A DNA stretch of 19,422 nt from CADDZO01 sp035294145 (GTDB taxonomy: Bacteria; Chloroflexota; Dormibacteria; Dormibacterales; Dormibacteraceae), in NCBI GenBank assembly GCA_035294145.1, contig DATGLL010000084.1:1-19422 (forward strand), read 5' to 3'. Under the pieces are notes generated by a model. That model saw nothing but the letters and a program-made list of their open reading frames with translations. It did not search any database and had not been told where the DNA came from. The translations under genes were made by a program, and so were the position numbers. Shown here piece by piece: positions 15,959 through 19,422 of the stretch. The first letter of the stretch is position 1. Every line of letters begins with the position of its first letter.

Positions 15959-16657
15959 TCAGGTGACCACCCAGACCTTGCTCGCGGTCTCGTGGCTCAA
16001 GGTCGCGTCGCGCTCGTCCCCGATCCGCACCCGGAGCGTTCTTCCCACCTCGTCCACCTCCAGCACCGCAAGGCGCGTACCCGGGGTCAGGTTCCGCTCC
16101 TGGAGGTAGCGCAACAGCGCCGGCGCCTCCCGCTCGGCCACCTCCGAGATGCGGCTGACCTGGGCGACGGCGCCCGGACGGAGGGCCGAGAGCCGGACCT
16201 CCCGGGGATCCAGATCAGCGTGGCCGGGGATCGGGTTCCCATGCGGGCAGCAGGTGGGTCGTCCCAGGACCTCCCACAGACGTTGCTCGACCAGGTCGGA
16301 GACCGCGTGCTCGAGCCGGGCAGCCTCCTCGTCGGCCACCACCCAATCCAGGCCGAGACCGTCGGTCAGCCACCGCTCCATCACCCGATGACGACGGACG
16401 ATGGCGGCGGCCGCCTCACGGCCTCGCTCGGTGAGTTCGATCTCCTTGCGGCTGTTGATGCGCACCATGCCGTCCCTGATCATCCGGCGCAGGGCCACGG
16501 TCACCGTGGGCCGGGTCACCCCCAGCCAATCGGCCAGGCGCGCGCTGCGCGCCCGCTCTCCTTCGGCTTCCAGGTAGTAGATCGCCTCCAGGTACCGAGA
16601 GACGACCTCGGACGGGGTCCGCGACTCCGCCAGGGCCACATCCGATGTGGTGCTCAT
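15959..16657 (-). CDS. DtxR/MntR-family metal-dependent transcriptional regulator
   Basis: The 232-aa protein has the three-part DtxR layout. A winged helix at about 15-75 contains LADWLGVTRPTVTVALRRM, a dimerisation/metal domain at 80-145 contains HRVMERWLTDGLGLDW and RLEHAVSD and ends in CCPHGNPIPG, and a C-terminal SH3/FeoA-like domain lies at about 155-230. These proteins repress iron or manganese uptake genes when metal-bound. By eye alignment the ancillary site keeps His90 and Glu94 and the primary site keeps Glu116 and His117. The residue matching IdeR Met10 (MntR Asp8) is Arg21, the IdeR Cys102 position (MntR Glu99) is Ala113, and IdeR His98 becomes Asp109. Metal choice is therefore uncertain. 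The ATG at 16657 has AGGAGG just upstream. It stands alone between hairpins; no metal transporter is adjacent. Confidence 0.88.
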   Translation of the reverse strand: MSTTSDVALAESRTPSEVVSRYLEAIYYLEAEGERARSARLADWLGVTRPTVTVALRRMIRDGMVRINSRKEIELTERGREAAAAIVRRHRVMERWLTDGLGLDWVVADEEAARLEHAVSDLVEQRLWEVLGRPTCCPHGNPIPGHADLDPREVRLSALRPGAVAQVSRISEVAEREAPALLRYLQERNLTPGTRLAVLEVDEVGRTLRVRIGDERDATLSHETASKVWVVT

Positions 16658-16709
16658 GTCCTCCTACATGATGGCTGGCCCACGCCGCCAGCGACCACGC
16701 GAGAGATAT

Positions 16710-16748
16710 CGCCGGCCGGCCACAGGGGACGAGCCTGGCCGGCCGGCG
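16710..16748 (-). terminator. 13-bp perfect GC hairpin between the 115-aa gene and the DtxR-like gene
   Basis: CGCCGGCCGGCCA at 16710-16722 is the exact reverse complement of 16736-16748, with a 13-nt loop. It lies about 95 nt beyond the stop of the 115-aa gene and about 50 nt before the DtxR-like start, on the minus strand. It is the strongest inverted repeat I found in the window. A terminator is the simplest reading, but because it sits in the leader region of a regulator gene it could instead be a control element. No T-run follows it. Confidence 0.5.
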
Positions 16749-16843
16749 AGGAACGGATGCTCGCAGCTTCCGGCTCCGGGATCGGGCAGCGTGCGCTGCC
16801 CTCTGGCGGCCGCCCTCCACCGGCCGCCGGTCAGGGGGGCTGC

Positions 16844-17191
16844 CTAGACGGCCACCCGCTCCAGCTCTTCTTCGTCCTCGGGAACGCGCTGGGGATCACG
16901 CCAGCGGAAGAGGCGCTCTTGGACCTCGAAGATCGAGTCCAGGACCTCCTGGACGAGGGGGCTGTCACGCAGGGCCTCGAGGCAGGATGGCGGCAGCTCG
17001 GAGAGGGATTCGCGCATGCGCTCCCTCATGTCCTCAGGAATGATCTTGACCCCGTCCCGGTTCAGCTCTTCGAGCCGCCAGAGGACCCGGTCGGTGGCGT
17101 TGAGCATGCGGTAGAACGCATAGCGGCGCTCGTTCTCCCTCCGGATCGCCTCCTGCAGCTCTTCGATCGCTAAGTTCGTCTCGTCGATCAT
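16844..17191 (-). CDS. 115-aa helical protein of unknown function
   Basis: I do not recognise this protein. It starts MIDETNLAIEELQEAIRREN, then a RRYAFYRMLNATDRVLWRLEEL segment (cut here as RRYAFYRML and DRVLWRLEEL). A central part contains KIIPEDMRERMRESLSELP, and a final helix has FEVQERLFRWRDPQ followed by an acidic tail. It appears wholly alpha-helical, soluble and rich in Glu and Arg, with no signal peptide. The ATG at 17191 has AGGTAGG 4 nt upstream; a GTG at 17194 is immediately before. It is divergent from the Nudix gene with only 30 bp between the two starts. The clean ribosome site and codon pattern support a real gene. The helical, charged profile would suit a small structural or adaptor protein, but that is speculation. 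Confidence 0.75.
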   Translation of the reverse strand: MIDETNLAIEELQEAIRRENERRYAFYRMLNATDRVLWRLEELNRDGVKIIPEDMRERMRESLSELPPSCLEALRDSPLVQEVLDSIFEVQERLFRWRDPQRVPEDEEELERVAV

Positions 17192-17221
17192 CACACCTAC
17201 CTTCGTTCAGAGTGGTTCTCG

Positions 17222-17815
17222 GTGTCGAAGGCAACAGGCGGTTACCCCTCCGACCCCTTCCTGCGCCGTCTTTCCTCTCAACTTGTATCGTTTGAACGCT
17301 GGGGAACGTTCCGCAGAGGCGCGAGACCGGCGGCGGTGGCCGCGATCCTCTACCAGCGCGAGGGTGTATGGTACATCCCTTTCGTGGCCCGGAGGCCAGA
17401 TCTCCCCGATCACCCCGGCCAGATCGGGCTGCCGGGAGGAGGAGTCCGGCCCGGGGAAGCGGCCTGGGAGGCCGCGGCCCGAGAGGTGGAGGAGGAGATC
17501 GGCGTCCCGGCCGCGGCGCTACACCCGCTGGGCGCCGGCAGCCCCCTCTACGCCGCCGTCACCAACTACTGCGTGGTCCCCTTCGTGGCCTGGCTGCCGC
17601 TGGAGGAGGTCCGCTTCCAGCCCGACCAGCGAGAGCTGGTGGGAGTGCTGGAGGTGCGCCTGGCCGACCTGCTCGACCCCCATGCCTGGCGGCAGGGCCC
17701 GGGCCCCTTCCCCGGCCCCCACTTCCCGGTGGGCGAGGCCACGATCTGGGGGCTCACCGCCCGCCTGCTCGGCGACCTGCTGCCCAGGATCAGCGCGGCG
17801 GCGCCAGACCTTTGA
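17222..17815 (+). CDS. Nudix hydrolase, probable coenzyme A pyrophosphatase
   Basis: The 197-aa protein has a complete Nudix box at 73-95 (G-x5-E-x7-REVEEEIGV). It also has the upstream HPGQIGLPGG at 64-73, which marks the NudL/YeaB-type CoA pyrophosphatases that split CoA into 4'-phosphopantetheine and 3',5'-ADP. FVARRPDLPDHPGQ is close to the family's second signature. The GTG at 17222 is the only start near the expected N-terminus and has no clear ribosome site, so the message may be leaderless or start within the 30-bp spacer. The 3' end overlaps the 3' end of the convergent FAD reductase gene by 26 bp. Given the acyl-CoA enzymes elsewhere in the window a link to CoA turnover is possible but unproven. 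Confidence 0.87.
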   Translation: MSKATGGYPSDPFLRRLSSQLVSFERWGTFRRGARPAAVAAILYQREGVWYIPFVARRPDLPDHPGQIGLPGGGVRPGEAAWEAAAREVEEEIGVPAAALHPLGAGSPLYAAVTNYCVVPFVAWLPLEEVRFQPDQRELVGVLEVRLADLLDPHAWRQGPGPFPGPHFPVGEATIWGLTARLLGDLLPRISAAAPDL

Positions 17816-18974
17816 GGTCGATGGCCGGGTCGGCGAGCTGCTCGGGGTCCACCTCGACCCTGGCCTCGATCAGGCGTCGGAGCTGCCCGATGGTGCGGGC
17901 GTCGTTGACCCCCGCTGCCGCCACCAGACGGCCCTCGCGCAGGTAAAGGACGGTGAACGGCGGCTCGCCCATTCGCCCCCGCACCAAGGTCGCGTCCCAC
18001 GGCAGGGCACCGCCCACGTACTGGAGGTTCAGGTCGTACTGATCGGACCAGAACCAAGGAGCCTCGGCGAAGGGACGACCCTGGCCAGCGATGGATCGTC
18101 CGGTCGCCTCGCCGTGGCGGATCGCGGTCTGGAAGTGCTCCACCCGGATGGCCGCCTCGTAGAGCGGGCTCCAGAACCGGGTGCCATCGCCGGCCGCGTA
18201 CACGTCGGGGAGGTTGGTCCGACCCAGCTCGTCGACCAGGATCCCGTTCCGGCAATCGATCCCAGCCGCGGCGGCCAGCTCCTGGTTGGGCTCCGCGCCG
18301 ACCGCCACCAAGGTCTCGGGCGGGAGCGGCGGCAGGGCCGAGAGCCCAGTGCGCAGGTCGACGCCGTGGGAGCGATGGACCTCGGCCAACCAGGCACCGA
18401 CCTCGGCTCCTAGCACCCGGACGAGGGGCTGCTCGAGTGACTCGTACACCACCACCTCCAGGCCACGGGCTCGAGCCCCAGCCGCCACCTCGCAGCCGAT
18501 GAACCCCGCCCCCACAATGTGGAGCTTCACCCCGGCCTCGAGCAGGGCACGCAGTCGATCGGCGTCGTCGAGCTCGCGCAGGTGGTGACGGTCCTCGTAG
18601 CCAGCCAGGCGCCGGGGCCGGGCGCCCGGAGCCAGCAGCAGCCGCCCATAGGTGAGCTGCTCGTCGGTGTCCAGGCGCACGTGATGCCGGTCGGGATCGA
18701 TCTCGACCACCTCCACCCCAAGACGGAGCTCGGCGTCCGGGGTGGGGAAGAAGATCGCCGACCGCGGCAGATCCCCGACCAGGTACTGCTTGGACAGCGG
18801 AGGCCGCTGATACGGCGGATGGGGCTCGCGGCCCACCATCACCACCCGGCCGTCGAAGCCAGCCCGGCGCAGGCCGATGACGGCGGCCTGGGCGGCCGCT
18901 CCCGCCCCCACGACGACGACCGGATCGATGCTATTCGTGGCGATGATGGTGCAGCTGAGCCAACGATCCGACAA
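17790..18974 (-). CDS. FAD-dependent ferredoxin/rubredoxin-reductase-like oxidoreductase
   Basis: The product of up to 394 aa has an N-terminal FAD fingerprint VVVVGAGAAAQAAVIGLR and PPYQRPPLSKQYL, which is typical of the ring-hydroxylase ferredoxin reductase family. A second dinucleotide fold HIVGAGFIGCEVA for NAD(P)H and the FAD-binding VYAAGDGT follow. The C-terminal domain contains PWFWSDQYDLNLQYVG. Such proteins pass electrons from NAD(P)H to a ferredoxin or rubredoxin; no partner is encoded here. The start is uncertain: TTG at 18974 lies 44 bp inside ccmD, whereas homology begins at about 18925, where the only nearby codons are non-standard (ATC at about 18929). It directly follows ccmD on the same strand and overlaps the Nudix gene tail-to-tail by 26 bp. 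Confidence 0.86.
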   Translation of the reverse strand: MSDRWLSCTIIATNSIDPVVVVGAGAAAQAAVIGLRRAGFDGRVVMVGREPHPPYQRPPLSKQYLVGDLPRSAIFFPTPDAELRLGVEVVEIDPDRHHVRLDTDEQLTYGRLLLAPGARPRRLAGYEDRHHLRELDDADRLRALLEAGVKLHIVGAGFIGCEVAAGARARGLEVVVYESLEQPLVRVLGAEVGAWLAEVHRSHGVDLRTGLSALPPLPPETLVAVGAEPNQELAAAAGIDCRNGILVDELGRTNLPDVYAAGDGTRFWSPLYEAAIRVEHFQTAIRHGEATGRSIAGQGRPFAEAPWFWSDQYDLNLQYVGGALPWDATLVRGRMGEPPFTVLYLREGRLVAAAGVNDARTIGQLRRLIEARVEVDPEQLADPAIDLKGLAPPR

Positions 18975-19029
18975 GGAACCCGCCCAGGATCACGGCTGCG
19001 ACCACGTAGGCGAGGATCAGGTAGGTCAT
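18931..19029 (-). CDS. ccmD: CcmD-like heme exporter small subunit
   Basis: A 32-aa protein starts MTYLILAYVVAAVILGGFLV, a single membrane helix, and ends in a polar histidine-rich tail (QLHHHRHE). Its ATG overlaps the ccmC stop in an ATGA, so translation is coupled. CcmD is a small membrane protein that binds the CcmABC heme exporter and helps release holo-CcmE. The usual CcmD is about 40-70 aa with a basic cytoplasmic tail, so this is short. Position directly after ccmC and the single helix support the call; sequence similarity in proteins this small is weak. Confidence 0.6.
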   Translation of the reverse strand: MTYLILAYVVAAVILGGFLVGSLAQLHHHRHE

Positions 19030-19422
19030 CGCGTCTCCGGTGCCGAGGCGAACTCAAGCTGGGCGGCCACGGCCCGGGCCTCGGCCGCGTCACGACGCGC
19101 CTGCAACCGATAGTGGATCGCCACCAGGACACCGCAGAAGAAGCCCACGGCAACCTGGGTCACCAGGTACGCCACCACCATCGGGGCGGGCATGGCCGGC
19201 CCACCCGGCGTGGCCAGGACCGGGCCGGGATGGAGGGTCCGCCACCACTCGACGCTGAAGTACACCACGGGCACGTCCACGAAGCCGATCACCCCCACCA
19301 CCGCCGCCAGGCGCATGGCCGTCCGGCCCGGGGGGGCGAACCTTCGCACCAGCAGGTAGCCGGTATAGATGACCCACAGGGCGGCGGTCGAGGTGAGGCG
19401 GGCGTCCCAGGTCTGGGTCGGA
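19026..19422 (-). CDS. ccmC: CcmC, heme-handling subunit of cytochrome c maturation (5' end outside window)
   Basis: The 3' part of ccmC, about 131 codons, runs off the window edge. It shows WDARLTS, part of the WG-x-W-x-WD heme-handling region, then YTGYLLVRRF, a helix with GVIGFVDVPVVYFSVEWWRTLH, split here as GVIGFVDVPVVYF and SVEWWRTLHPG, and a last helix containing VVAYLVTQVAVGFFCGVLVA. The VEWWRTLH motif is diagnostic of CcmC/HelC. CcmC passes heme to CcmE in system I cytochrome c maturation. After the final membrane helix there is a short charged tail. Its TGA overlaps the ccmD ATG. Confidence 0.85.
   Translation of the reverse strand, partial: PTQTWDARLTSTAALWVIYTGYLLVRRFAPPGRTAMRLAAVVGVIGFVDVPVVYFSVEWWRTLHPGPVLATPGGPAMPAPMVVAYLVTQVAVGFFCGVLVAIHYRLQARRDAAEARAVAAQLEFASAPETR

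Overview
This is a high-GC, gene-dense bacterial window with short intergenic gaps and SD-type ribosome sites. Gene content (two-domain DtxR-type regulator, FtsH, uracil phosphoribosyltransferase, an acyl-CoA reductase/HAD-IB fusion, medium-chain dehydrogenases, a system-I cytochrome c maturation fragment) fits an Actinomycetota lineage outside the classical Streptomyces/Mycobacterium groups, perhaps Acidimicrobiia-like. That placement is an inference from gene content and composition only. There is no rRNA, tRNA, CRISPR array, intact insertion sequence or phage module that I can support.

Layout. Positions 1-570 hold a GC-rich structured stretch and the decayed remains of an HxlR-family winged-helix regulator on the minus strand. 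From 7750 down to 572 there is a minus-strand run: a 35-aa membrane microprotein, a 794-aa fatty acyl-CoA reductase/HAD-IB phosphatase fusion, a zinc alcohol dehydrogenase, a LarA-like (DUF2088) protein whose stop overlaps the start of a PlsC-type acyltransferase, and a Lon N-terminal (PUA-like) domain protein. This looks like a small lipid-remodelling operon of unassigned product. It is divergent from a plus-strand pair (7813-9640): a zinc-binding quinone-oxidoreductase-like dehydrogenase and surE.

Positions 9653-15698 are a minus-strand block: telA-like gene, two adjacent XpaC-like membrane-protein paralogues, upp, a DinB/MDMPI-like protein and ftsH. The TelA plus duplicated XpaC module is the actinobacterial counterpart of the xpaC-yaaN pairing of Bacillus, and looks like an envelope-stress system. 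Positions 15959-17191 carry a DtxR/MntR-like regulator whose primary metal site looks degenerate by eye, a 13-bp perfect hairpin, and a 115-aa helical protein of unknown function. A CoA-type Nudix hydrolase follows on the plus strand and overlaps tail-to-tail with an FAD-dependent ferredoxin-reductase-like protein. The window ends in ccmD and the 3' part of ccmC, cut by the window edge.

The points most worth following are the LarA-like lipid operon with its microprotein, the TelA/XpaC/XpaC module, and a cluster of genes (Lon-domain protein, surE, the FAD reductase) for which homology demands starts that are not ATG, GTG or TTG, or lie in awkward positions.
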